Position numbers and translations under genes: made by a program. DNA of 64,000 nt from the NCBI GenBank assembly GCA_963739395.1, contig CAVUAE010000001.1:558001-622000 (forward strand), given 5' to 3'. Shown here in pieces: positions 8,747 to 16,281 of the stretch. The stretch is from RBG-13-51-18 sp963739395 (GTDB lineage: Bacteria > Chloroflexota > Dehalococcoidia > Dehalococcoidales > RBG-16-60-22). The number at the start of each line of letters is the position of its first letter. The first letter of the stretch is position 1. The notes below the pieces were generated by a model. That model was not told the DNA's origin and searched no databases. It worked only from the letters and a program-made list of their open reading frames with translations.

Positions 8747-9841
8747 ATGAAATACGTTGAAGAATACCGCGACCCGAAGCTGGCGAAAAAGCTGCTGGAG
8801 AAAATACATCAGAAGTCGCATAAGCATATTAAGTTGATGGAATTCTGCGGCGGACATACGGTGGCAATCTTTAAGCACGGACTCCGCCAGCTGTTGCCTC
8901 CAAATATCGAGATGCTGTCCGGTCCGGGCTGTCCCGTCTGCGTCACTGCCAGCGCTGACCTCGATAAAGCGATTATATTAGGAAAGATCCCTGACGTCAT
9001 CATTACCAGCTTTGGCGATATGGTGCGGGTGCCGGGGAGCTTTTCCAGTCTGCAGCAGGCTAAAGCCGAGGGTGCGGATGTCAGGATTGTCTATTCCACG
9101 CAGGATGCTTTAGCCATCGCCCGTGAAAATCCAACCAAATCAGTAGTCTTTATCGGCATTGGCTTCGAGACCACTGCGCCGACCGTTGCCGCTTCAATTT
9201 TACAGGCAGAACAAGAAAAACTGAAAAATTATTACGTATATTCGCTGCATAAGGTTTGCCCGCCAATCATGAAAACTATTCTTGACCTGGGCGAGGTGAA
9301 GATAGACGGCATTATCTGTCCGGGGCACGTCAGCACCATTATCGGCTCGCGTCCCTATCAATTCATCGCCGATGACTACCATATCGCCTGCGTCGTTTCT
9401 GGTTTCGAGCCAGTGGATATCCTGCTGGCGGTGGAAAGGCTGGTTGAGCAAATTGAGAGTAATCAGCCGAAGGTAGAAATCGCTTACCGGCGGGGGGTAA
9501 AGGAAGAGGGGAACCTGCCTGCTTTACGCTTGATGGACACTGTATTTGAAGTCGGTGAGGCGAACTGGCGAGGCATCGGTATGGTACCGGGAAGCGGACT
9601 GACAATCCGAGAAAAATACAGCCAGTTCAACGCTGAAAAACATTTTATTATCAAAGTCCAGCCATCCCACGAGCCCAAAGGCTGTATCTGCGGGGCAGTA
9701 CTGCGGGGCATAAGCACACCTAAAGACTGTAAGCTTTTCCGTAAGACCTGCACGCCGGAGCATCCTGTAGGTCCCTGCATGGTATCATCAGAAGGAAGTT
9801 GCGCCACCTATTACCAATACGGAGACGACAATGGAAGATAA
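8747..9841 (+). CDS. hypD: hydrogenase maturation protein HypD
   Basis: Fe-S scaffold on which the Fe(CN)2CO group is assembled with HypC and HypE. 364 residues. Signatures MEFCGGHT (about 31-38), SGPGCPVC (about 58-65) and GFETTAP are present. The C-terminal Cys cluster (CICGAVL, CKLFRKTC, GPCMVSSEGSC) supplies the [4Fe-4S] ligands. Its 3' end overlaps the hypE start by 11 bases, giving tight coupling. Confidence 0.97.
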   Translation: MKYVEEYRDPKLAKKLLEKIHQKSHKHIKLMEFCGGHTVAIFKHGLRQLLPPNIEMLSGPGCPVCVTASADLDKAIILGKIPDVIITSFGDMVRVPGSFSSLQQAKAEGADVRIVYSTQDALAIARENPTKSVVFIGIGFETTAPTVAASILQAEQEKLKNYYVYSLHKVCPPIMKTILDLGEVKIDGIICPGHVSTIIGSRPYQFIADDYHIACVVSGFEPVDILLAVERLVEQIESNQPKVEIAYRRGVKEEGNLPALRLMDTVFEVGEANWRGIGMVPGSGLTIREKYSQFNAEKHFIIKVQPSHEPKGCICGAVLRGISTPKDCKLFRKTCTPEHPVGPCMVSSEGSCATYYQYGDDNGR

Positions 9842-10832
9842 AATCCTGCTCGCTCATGGCAGCGGCGGCAAGCTCATGCACGACCTCATCCAGAGCTTTA
9901 TGCCCGACTTAGCTAATCCCATTTTGGAAAAGCTGGAAGATGCGGCGGTCTTTGACGTTAAAGGCAGGCTGGCTTTCACTACGGATAGCTACATCGTTAA
10001 TCCTATTTTCTTCCCAGGTGGGGATATCGGGCGGCTGGCGGTCTGCGGCACGGTTAACGACCTCGCCATGAGTGGGGCGAAACCGCTTTACTTGAGTCTG
10101 GCTTTTATCATCGAGGAAGGACTACCCGTCGCCGACCTGAAGAAAATCCTCGGCTCGATTAAAAAAGCTGCGGCGGAAGCCAACGTAAAAATCGTCACCG
10201 GCGACACGAAAGTGGTGAATAAAGGTTCTGCCGATAAGCTTTTTATCAATACGGCGGGAGTGGGCATTGTACCAGAGGGAGTGGATATCTCCGCCGCTAA
10301 CGCCAAAATCGGCGATAAAGTGATCTTAAGCGGCAACATCGGCGACCATGGTATCGCCGTATTAAGTCAGCGGGAGGGGCTTAAGTTCGGTACGTCTGTC
10401 CCCTCCGATTGTGCCCCGTTGAATGACTTGGTAGCAGATATGCTGATGGTAACGAAAAACATCCACTGCATGCGCGACCCCACCCGGGGTGGACTGGCAA
10501 CCACGCTGAATGACTTTGCGGAAAATTCAAACGTGGGTATTATGATAGAAGAAGATAAAGTGCCAGTTAATAAAGCCGTGTTGGCAGCCTGCGAGCTGCT
10601 GGGACTCGACCCGTTATATATCGCCAACGAGGGCAAGCTGGTTGCTGTCGTGCCGGCTAAAAACGCTGACGCAGTACTCGCTGTGATGAAGAAAAACAAG
10701 TATGGCAAGAACACCACCATCATCGGCGAAGTCGTCGCCGAGCATCCTCGACGCGTGGTTATGAAAACAATTTTAGGGGCTTCGCGGATTATCGATATGC
10801 CGGTAGGTGAACTGCTGCCGCGGATATGCTAA
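9831..10832 (+). CDS. hypE: hydrogenase maturation protein HypE
   Basis: Dehydrates the carbamoyl group received from HypF to a thiocyanate on its C-terminal cysteine. 333 residues, PurM/AIRS fold, with the LAHGSGG start and the GDTKVV motif. It ends ...PRIC, the exact C-terminal Cys motif of the family. The N-terminal Sec/Cys of selenophosphate synthetase is absent, so this is HypE and not SelD. Overlaps hypD and the following protease gene. Confidence 0.97.
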   Translation: MEDKILLAHGSGGKLMHDLIQSFMPDLANPILEKLEDAAVFDVKGRLAFTTDSYIVNPIFFPGGDIGRLAVCGTVNDLAMSGAKPLYLSLAFIIEEGLPVADLKKILGSIKKAAAEANVKIVTGDTKVVNKGSADKLFINTAGVGIVPEGVDISAANAKIGDKVILSGNIGDHGIAVLSQREGLKFGTSVPSDCAPLNDLVADMLMVTKNIHCMRDPTRGGLATTLNDFAENSNVGIMIEEDKVPVNKAVLAACELLGLDPLYIANEGKLVAVVPAKNADAVLAVMKKNKYGKNTTIIGEVVAEHPRRVVMKTILGASRIIDMPVGELLPRIC

Positions 10833-11299
10833 AGATGAATAAAGAATCTACTCCCCGTATCGTCGTCATTGGCGTGGGCAACCTGCTGCAAAAAGATGAA
10901 GGTGTTGGCATCCACGCTGTTCAAGCGCTCCAGGAAATGAAATTACCCAAGGATGTGGAACTAATTGATGGGGGGACATCGCCGGATATAATCGCCTATA
11001 CCCGGGCGACATATAAAATGATAATCATCGATTGCGCTAAAGCAGGGGGAAAACCAGGGACGTTTTACTATTTTAAGCCAGAGGATTTAGCCACGGGTGA
11101 AGGGACCTTAACCTCTGCGCATGAAATGGGCGTCGTCGAAAACCTGAACTTAATGTCGCTGACCGGTAATAAACCCAAAGATGTCGTCATCATCGGCATC
11201 GAACCGGCCGAAATCGACTGGGGCATGGAGCTTTCGCCAACGCTCAAGCAAAAGCTGCCGGACTTAATAAAAATGGTTTTAAAAGAGATTAGCAATTAA
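10826..11299 (+). CDS. hydrogenase maturation protease (M52 family)
   Basis: Nickel-sensing endopeptidase that removes the C-terminal tail of the NiFe-hydrogenase large subunit after metal insertion. 157 residues. GVGN near the N terminus and the metal-binding triad expected from HybD/HycI are visible: Glu25 in KDEG, Asp69 in IIIDC and His99 in SAHEMG. The ATG overlaps the hypE stop by 7 bases; a second ATG three codons on is possible. It closes the hyp operon. The partner hydrogenase is not in the window. Confidence 0.9.
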   Translation: MLKMNKESTPRIVVIGVGNLLQKDEGVGIHAVQALQEMKLPKDVELIDGGTSPDIIAYTRATYKMIIIDCAKAGGKPGTFYYFKPEDLATGEGTLTSAHEMGVVENLNLMSLTGNKPKDVVIIGIEPAEIDWGMELSPTLKQKLPDLIKMVLKEISN

Positions 11300-11338
11300 A
11301 AAATTATGCCCTTGATTTTTACTCTTTCATAAATTTAC

Positions 11339-11395
11339 TTTACTATCGCTGTTGCTTGGGATATAATAACTTGTATTAATGTTCTTAATACAAGT
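11339..11395 (+). promoter_or_regulatory. promoter plus perfect palindromic operator upstream of the SDR gene
   Basis: TTTACT (11339-11344), 17 bases, TATAAT (11362-11367). Immediately downstream an 11-base perfect inverted repeat, ACTTGTATTAA / TTAATACAAGT with a 5-base centre (11369-11395), covers the expected transcription start. This is the layout of a repressor-controlled promoter. A clear ribosome binding site (AAAGGAG) follows before the ATG at 11419. Confidence 0.7.
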
Positions 11396-11418
11396 CCCTG
11401 ATAACGAAAGGAGACCCC

Positions 11419-12267
11419 ATGGATTTTAAAGGTAAGACAGCCGTAGTTACAGGCTCTTCCGGCGGCATCGGTAAAGCGATTGCTATCGCCCTGGCTAAAG
11501 AAGGGGCGGCTATCGTCCTGGCGTCCCGTAACGTGCCTAACATGGAAGCCGTGAAAAAGGAGATTGAAGCCCTCGGTCGCAAAGTAGTCGTCATTCAGTG
11601 CGACACTTCTAAAGACGAGAGCGTAGTTGACATGCGGGATAAGGCGTTGAAGGCATTCGGCAATATCGATATCTTAATCAATAATGCCGCCGTCGGTATC
11701 CGCGGTTCGCTGGAGGACGTAAGTCTGGACGACTGGAGATATATCATCAACACGAATATCATGGGCTATATCCGTAACGTGCACGCTTTCCTGCCACATT
11801 TTATACAACGCAAGAGCGGCTATATCGTCAACGTTTCTTCCATCCAGGCGTTGGCTTACGGCGCCGAGATGCAAAATACCCCCTATATCACCACTAAAGC
11901 AGGCATCATCGGTTTTACGGACTGTCTTTCCTCTTACCTGCGTCCCAAAGGCATTAAGGTCTCCTGCCTGATTCCGGGCGGCGTCATCACCAATATCGCG
12001 GAAAACTCGCGGTTCGTCGGCTCGGAAGAACGAAAGAAAGAACTGCGTGATAGGGACCTGCAATTCACTAAGTCCCCGATGTTCCTCACCGCGGAGCAAT
12101 GCGCGCAAGGGCTAATCGAGGGAATGAAGAAAGAGGAGTATTTTATTCTTACGCCACCTAATATGGCGGAGATGCTTAAGATGCAGGGGCGAGACATCGC
12201 CATGCTTAATGCTTATGTGGCTAATCCGCCACCACCAAGATTCCCTCCCCCACCCCAACCAAAATAG
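11419..12267 (+). CDS. short-chain dehydrogenase/reductase
   Basis: NAD(P)-dependent SDR oxidoreductase of unknown substrate, 282 residues. TGSSGGIG cofactor motif at 11-18, NNAA at 88-91, catalytic Ser near 140, Tyr156 and Lys160 in YITTK. The C terminus is Pro-rich (PPPPRFPPPPQPK), unusual for the family. It stands alone after the hyp operon with its own promoter and palindrome and is followed by tRNA-Sec, so it is probably a single-gene unit. Confidence 0.9.
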   Translation: MDFKGKTAVVTGSSGGIGKAIAIALAKEGAAIVLASRNVPNMEAVKKEIEALGRKVVVIQCDTSKDESVVDMRDKALKAFGNIDILINNAAVGIRGSLEDVSLDDWRYIINTNIMGYIRNVHAFLPHFIQRKSGYIVNVSSIQALAYGAEMQNTPYITTKAGIIGFTDCLSSYLRPKGIKVSCLIPGGVITNIAENSRFVGSEERKKELRDRDLQFTKSPMFLTAEQCAQGLIEGMKKEEYFILTPPNMAEMLKMQGRDIAMLNAYVANPPPPRFPPPPQPK

Positions 12268-12279
12268 ATATCGTCGTTC

Positions 12280-12308
12280 TTGTCAGCTACGCCGGGATAG
12301 TTTATACT
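12280..12308 (+). promoter_or_regulatory. promoter of the tRNA-Sec gene
   Basis: TTGTCA (12280-12285), 17 bases, TATACT (12303-12308). The predicted start is a few bases before the mature tRNA 5' end at 12317. Confidence 0.65.
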
Positions 12309-12316
12309 CCAGATAC

Positions 12317-12413
12317 GGGAGCGGATGAGTCCCGGTGGGCTTCGCGGACTTCAAATCCGTTGGGGTCCTTCTTTGAAGGATTCGGTGGGTTCGACTCCCA
12401 TGCGCTCCCGCCA
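12317..12413 (+). tRNA. selC: tRNA-Sec (anticodon TCA)
   Basis: 97 bases including encoded CCA. Selenocysteine hallmarks: anticodon TCA in the loop CTTCAAA of stem GCGGA/TCCGT, a long variable arm (GGTCCTTC...GAAGGATT), a G discriminator, T-loop TTCGACT, and an acceptor GGGAGCG/CGCTCCC of seven clear pairs. The eighth pair usual in tRNA-Sec would be a G-G mismatch. It agrees with selA and selB nearby. Its last bases are duplicated at 13540-13557. Confidence 0.95.
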
Positions 12414-12422
12414 GAATGTATT
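12405..12422 (+). repeat. att-like repeat, tRNA-Sec copy
   Basis: CTCCCGCCAGAATGTATT comprises the last 9 bases of tRNA-Sec (12405-12413) plus 9 bases downstream. It recurs with one mismatch at 13540-13557 in the same orientation, bracketing the receiver-Mrr gene. Confidence 0.7.
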
Positions 12423-12489
12423 CTGTCTTTATATAAGATGGAGACAAAGAAGTCGATTTTACGAAAAGACTCAGAGGTTTCATACTAAT

Positions 12490-13416
12490 ATGGAAAAAAG
12501 GAAGATACTGGTAATACTTGATGACGAGTTAAGTATTCTAAAAGCATATAAACGCTTTATTAACCTTTTGCCAGAAGTAAAACACATAGAATTAGCCTTT
12601 TTTTCCACTGACTCGGATGCAGTAAAATTCGTCAAAGAAAATGCCGAATACATAATCGGTTTCATTCAAGATATGAGTAGACCATCAGTTGGTCAGACAG
12701 GCTTTGCTGGAATACGTTTTTTAAATGAAGTAATTAACACACTGACACCTTGGGCTAAGACTGTCATAGCTTCAGGGCAAGTATATGCAGAAGAAATCAT
12801 GGAATTATTGTACTCAGCGAAATATAAAATTCGGTTTCTTGCTAAACCTTTCGATGTGAGTCATTTCCGTATTAACATACAATGGTTATTAGAATCACAG
12901 GTTGATACTGAAGATTTTCTACTTAACGAAGCCCAATTGAAGGATTCTAAAATCATACAGTTGATAAAAACACCTTGGGAAGACGTATATAGATATATCG
13001 CTGAAAATCCTTCATTTCTTCACTCTATGGATCCAAGGTTGTTCGAGGAACTAGTTGCAGACATCTTCAAGCGTTTCGGCTGGGATGTGGAACTGACTGC
13101 TCATACCCATGATGGTGGATATGATATTATAGCTATCAAGCAAAATGATCCTACATGCCAACGCATACTCATTGAAGCTAAACGATATGCACCAAATCGA
13201 GTAGTTGGTGTCGAGATTGTTCGTTCAATATACGGACTTAGGTCTCTTCACGCAGCAAGCCAAGTTGTTCTAGCAACAAGCTCTTATATATCTGATGTGG
13301 CAAAAAAAGAATTCCTTAGAGTAATACCTTGGGAACTGGACTTTATTGAACGGGATAGGATTTTAGATTGGTGCAGGCAATATGGTGGAGTGAGTCTAGA
13401 TGGGTCTTTAAAATGA
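12490..13416 (+). CDS. response-regulator receiver domain fused to Mrr-like restriction endonuclease domain
   Basis: 308 residues from the ATG at 12490; longer readings would run into tRNA-Sec. Residues about 5-135 form a receiver domain with the expected landmarks: acidic pair D11-D12, candidate phospho-acceptor D61 in IQDMSRP, S95 and K119-P120. A linker leads to an Mrr_cat-type PD-(D/E)XK domain (about 178-280): FEELVADIF (E187), GGYDIIA (D212) and IEAKRY (E229/K231). Mrr enzymes cut DNA, often modified DNA. Control by phosphorylation is inferred. AT-rich relative to neighbours and flanked by a tRNA-Sec 3'-end duplication, so probably acquired. No partner kinase or methylase is adjacent. 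Confidence 0.85.
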   Translation: MEKRKILVILDDELSILKAYKRFINLLPEVKHIELAFFSTDSDAVKFVKENAEYIIGFIQDMSRPSVGQTGFAGIRFLNEVINTLTPWAKTVIASGQVYAEEIMELLYSAKYKIRFLAKPFDVSHFRINIQWLLESQVDTEDFLLNEAQLKDSKIIQLIKTPWEDVYRYIAENPSFLHSMDPRLFEELVADIFKRFGWDVELTAHTHDGGYDIIAIKQNDPTCQRILIEAKRYAPNRVVGVEIVRSIYGLRSLHAASQVVLATSSYISDVAKKEFLRVIPWELDFIERDRILDWCRQYGGVSLDGSLK

Positions 13417-13539
13417 TTACACTGTTTCATGTATGATATTGAGAATAGAAACAGGAACATTGTTTGGGCGAATATACACAGTGTCTTAATTGACAATGAT
13501 GACAACTACTATTTTCAGTAATTCTAAGATTTATCTATA

Positions 13540-13557
13540 CTCCCGCGAGAATGTATT
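13540..13557 (+). repeat. att-like repeat, distal copy of the tRNA-Sec 3' end
   Basis: CTCCCGCGAGAATGTATT matches 12405-12422 at 17 of 18 positions. It lies 1.1 kb downstream in the otherwise gene-free 13417-13619 gap. That gap also holds a CTGTTTC/GAAACAG dyad (13422-13454) and a CTTGAGAAT/ATTCTCAGG hairpin near 13564-13582. Confidence 0.7.
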
Positions 13558-13598
13558 ATCTCCTTGAGAATTATTCTCAGGTGTGTAATAAAACCAAT

Positions 13599-13619
13599 AG
13601 CTATTTCTTCTAGATAGCT
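13599..13619 (-). terminator. possible terminator of plsY
   Basis: On the minus strand just after the plsY stop, AGCTAT - 9 bases - ATAGCT is followed by ATTGGTTTTATT. The stem is short and the T-run interrupted, so this is weak. Confidence 0.35.
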
Positions 13620-14264
13620 CTACAGCCTGTCTTTGATGTTTTTGCGTTTGACAACGTGTTTCCAGCTGCCGCCTTGTCGCCGCATTTCTACCAGGCGCGG
13701 GATATACCGGAGCAGAGGCAGCATGGTGAGTACCAGTGTATAGACGATGAATTCCCAGCTGTGATTGATGAACCAGCCGATAAACCCGAAACTGAAAAAG
13801 GCAATGCTATAAGCGATGGTCGGGGTGCGGAGAATCAACAGTAGCAAGAGGAAAACGCCGAGGTAGATGGGAACACCCCACGGCATGAAAAACATCAGGA
13901 TGCCGATGCAACATGCCCCGCCTTTACCGCCGTGGAACTTTAAGAAGACGGGGAAGTTATGTCCCAGGACAACGAAAAACCCCGCTAGATATTGCCAGAG
14001 GTACGGCGTCCCAAAGTAATAATCCATCCCTACCAAGTATTTTGCTACGGCGATACCGGCGGCGCCTTTGCCGATGTCCACCAGCAGGGTGACCATGCCG
14101 TACCAGAAGCCAACCTTATAAAAGACGTTCATGGCGCCGGCATTACGGCTGCCGACATCGCGGATATCCACGCCCTTGCCGAAGCGGGCGACAAGATAGG
14201 CCGTAGGGAAAGAGCCTATCAGGTAGGCGATGACCAGAGCGACAACGATAAAAAAAATATGCAA
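13620..14264 (-). CDS. plsY: acyl-phosphate:glycerol-3-phosphate acyltransferase PlsY
   Basis: Membrane enzyme that acylates glycerol-3-phosphate with acyl-phosphate, the first step of phospholipid synthesis. 214 residues with several hydrophobic segments. The three family motifs are recognisable: GSRNAGAMN (usually GSGNxGATN) at about 37-45, GHNFPVFLKFHGGKG at about 98-112, and a later loop. The substitutions in motif 1 are unusual but keep Ser, Asn and Gly. Monocistronic. Confidence 0.93.
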   Translation of the reverse strand: MHIFFIVVALVIAYLIGSFPTAYLVARFGKGVDIRDVGSRNAGAMNVFYKVGFWYGMVTLLVDIGKGAAGIAVAKYLVGMDYYFGTPYLWQYLAGFFVVLGHNFPVFLKFHGGKGGACCIGILMFFMPWGVPIYLGVFLLLLLILRTPTIAYSIAFFSFGFIGWFINHSWEFIVYTLVLTMLPLLRYIPRLVEMRRQGGSWKHVVKRKNIKDRL

Positions 14265-14395
14265 GATTCGGACCTTAAAACCAAAAGATGATTACTTGTC
14301 ACAGTATATTACAATAGAATGCAGGGGTTTTTCCAGTTAATGAGGAATTAAAGTCTTAAGATTGCATGTCTATTAAGTTATTTCTTAGTACAGGA

Positions 14396-15229
14396 TTATT
14401 TCTTTACAAGCAGGAGCGGCGTGTTCCCACCCAAAAAGACTTTTTGGGCGACGCTGCCTAGAGACCAAAGTTTAGTCTTATTCCGGGTTGACATCGCTAC
14501 CAGGTCGTAAGCGAGTTTATCCGCCGTGTCGATAATTTTATCGGCGACAGAACCAACATCAACCTTATATTCTGCGTGTATCCCTACTTCCTTGCATAAA
14601 TTACACTGGTGTTTTAAATAGGCGTCCGCTTCTTTATAATATTTTTTATCCTTCTCACTGACCACCTGGATGAGCGTGATTTCCATTTCGAGTTTAGAAG
14701 CCATATTAACAATATAGGGAATTATTTCTTCGCTCATTTTTGAGCCGTCTAGTGGCACCAGAGCTTTTTTTAATATACGCTTCTCACGAATATCAGAACG
14801 TCGTTTGTGGGCTCTGATGAGCATCACGGCATGACTCATATTAGCCCTTACTACCTTATCGGCGACGCTGCCTACCGCCCAACGAGTAAGTCCAGACCGA
14901 CCGTGGCTCGCCATAACAATCAGTTGATAAGGCATTTTACTGGCGTATTTTATAATAGTTTCGGCGGGGCTACCGGACAGAGTGACTTTCATTACCTCGA
15001 TTGGCTTAGCGCCAGTATTCTCAATATATTTATTGGCATGATATTTGGTGACTTTTATAATCTGGTCCATGTATGTTGTATGCTTTTTGGGCTGAAGGAC
15101 CTCGTTGGGCTCAAAAACAGTCAGCAGACTGATATAGGAACCCATCTTGGCGGCTAATTCTTCAGCGTAAGGTAAAGCCGCCTCTGCCAGCTTGGAACCA
15201 TCTAAGGGAACAATAATTCGTTCGTACAT
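14396..15229 (-). CDS. tandem-domain universal stress protein (UspA family)
   Basis: 277 residues with two complete Usp domains. The first starts at RIIVPLDGSKLAE and carries the ATP-binding pattern HGRSGLTRWAVGSVADKV. The second starts at KALVPLDGSKMSE with a weaker version, TRNKTKLWSLGSVAQKV. Usp proteins bind ATP or signal stress and energy state. Monocistronic, with a CTTTCC-type RBS complement (GGAAAG) before the ATG. Confidence 0.93.
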   Translation of the reverse strand: MYERIIVPLDGSKLAEAALPYAEELAAKMGSYISLLTVFEPNEVLQPKKHTTYMDQIIKVTKYHANKYIENTGAKPIEVMKVTLSGSPAETIIKYASKMPYQLIVMASHGRSGLTRWAVGSVADKVVRANMSHAVMLIRAHKRRSDIREKRILKKALVPLDGSKMSEEIIPYIVNMASKLEMEITLIQVVSEKDKKYYKEADAYLKHQCNLCKEVGIHAEYKVDVGSVADKIIDTADKLAYDLVAMSTRNKTKLWSLGSVAQKVFLGGNTPLLLVKK

Positions 15230-15329
15230 CTTCTTTCCTTAACGGGTGATATTACATATTTTATGAATATTTGATAGTACATAATAGCATATCTACATCA
15301 AATTTCAATGGGTATCTTCCCCTAATTTA

Positions 15330-15358
15330 TTGACAGTCGCTAATCCCAGACCTATAAT
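15330..15358 (+). promoter_or_regulatory. consensus sigma-70 promoter
   Basis: TTGACA (15330-15335), 17-base spacer, TATAAT (15353-15358): both hexamers are perfect. It drives the HExxH gene at 15388, whose RBS is TTAGGAGG. Confidence 0.75.
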
Positions 15359-15387
15359 CTCTATTACCCTTTTTAGGAGGTAAAAAC

Positions 15388-15924
15388 ATGTGCTTTTCTA
15401 AAATAAAGGAGTTTTTCATCAGAAAAGAGGAACCTGTACCTACACCTCAAATTCAACCCACAGAACTACCTTATCCAGAAGAACCAAAAGATACCAATAA
15501 AACAATAGATAGTATAAACGTCGCCGCATTAGTTAATAATTGGCTAACCAAGTACCACGTTCCAGCGCAATACCGGAATTACTGGCAAAACTTTCACATC
15601 ATCATCTCTACAACTTACGATGCCCCGGCAGCTACCTCCTCACAGAAAGATGAAATGTACCTAAGGCCGGAATGGGCAAATGAAGGGGTACTATCCCACG
15701 AACTCGCCCATGAAAGTTATTCGCTGCTTAATTGCTTTAAGAAAGTCACGTTCAAGTGTAAGTATAATAAGTACCTGACCTCTGACCCATTAATAGTTTT
15801 ACTACATTCCAAGAATACTTATATGAATACTAATATAGTTGAAGCTCATGCGGAAATATATCGTTATATCGGGGACCATATGCCGACAGAGTTATATCAA
15901 TATTATCCAAAATTATTAGTGTGA
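15388..15924 (+). CDS. hypothetical protein with HExxH motif
   Basis: 178 residues, family not recognised. A low-complexity Pro/Glu-rich segment (about 15-40) precedes a domain with LSHELAHESYSLL (about 105-117), containing the HExxH zinc-metalloprotease signature, plus a later Glu-rich helix (VEAHAEIYRYIGDH) that could give a third ligand. No signal peptide or membrane segment, so cytosolic. It has an optimal RBS and promoter and is transcribed alone. Peptidase activity is only suggested by the motif. Confidence 0.7.
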   Translation: MCFSKIKEFFIRKEEPVPTPQIQPTELPYPEEPKDTNKTIDSINVAALVNNWLTKYHVPAQYRNYWQNFHIIISTTYDAPAATSSQKDEMYLRPEWANEGVLSHELAHESYSLLNCFKKVTFKCKYNKYLTSDPLIVLLHSKNTYMNTNIVEAHAEIYRYIGDHMPTELYQYYPKLLV

Positions 15925-15944
15925 TAATACCAAAATTAACGTAA

Positions 15945-16142
15945 CTATTTATAGGGTTCTTTGTGGCCGCAGTTCGGGCAGAGATAATATTTAGACATCG
16001 GTAAGAAATAAGCCAGCGGCGCCAGCAGGCAGCCCAAAGGCGATACCAGACAGCCGAGGCAGCCGACGCAGCCTAGATATTCCAGTACGTTCTTCCGTGC
16101 CTCGCAATAATTCATTGGCGTGCCGCATTGAGGACAATTCAT
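15945..16142 (-). CDS. small zinc-ribbon protein with hydrophobic centre
   Basis: 65 residues. An N-terminal CPQC and a C-terminal CPNC bracket a Cys/Gly/Leu-rich hydrophobic stretch (about 19-48) that could be membrane-embedded. The arrangement suggests a zinc ribbon folded across a hairpin. Function unknown. Convergent with the HExxH gene. Confidence 0.65.
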   Translation of the reverse strand: MNCPQCGTPMNYCEARKNVLEYLGCVGCLGCLVSPLGCLLAPLAYFLPMSKYYLCPNCGHKEPYK

Positions 16143-16162
16143 AACACTCCTTCTTTCAAATG

Positions 16163-16273
16163 TTCACCCTCACCTAACCTCTCCCATAAAGGGAGAGGAA
16201 TGAACAGCTAGAGTCAAGATAATTCCTTTCGTATCTTCTCTCCCCTTGTGGGAGAGACAACAGTGAGGGGTAA
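16163..16273. repeat. MITE-like element with terminal inverted repeats and two internal hairpins
   Basis: Terminal arms CACCCTCAC... and ...GTGAGGGGTAA are inverted, and each is followed inward by its own hairpin: CCTCTCCC-ATAAA-GGGAGAGG on the left and CTCTCCCC-TTGTG-GGAGAG on the right. About 110 bases, no coding capacity. Fills the gap between the zinc-ribbon gene and selB. Confidence 0.7.
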
Positions 16274-16281
16274 TTTCTGGA

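Noticed and set aside
9831..10832. HypE considered as selenophosphate synthetase SelD because of the Sec genes nearby
   Set aside because: It lacks the N-terminal Sec/Cys-Lys active site, ends in PRIC and lies inside the hyp operon.
12325..12489. In-frame upstream extension of the receiver-Mrr gene
   Set aside because: It would start inside tRNA-Sec; the ATG at 12490 begins the receiver domain directly.
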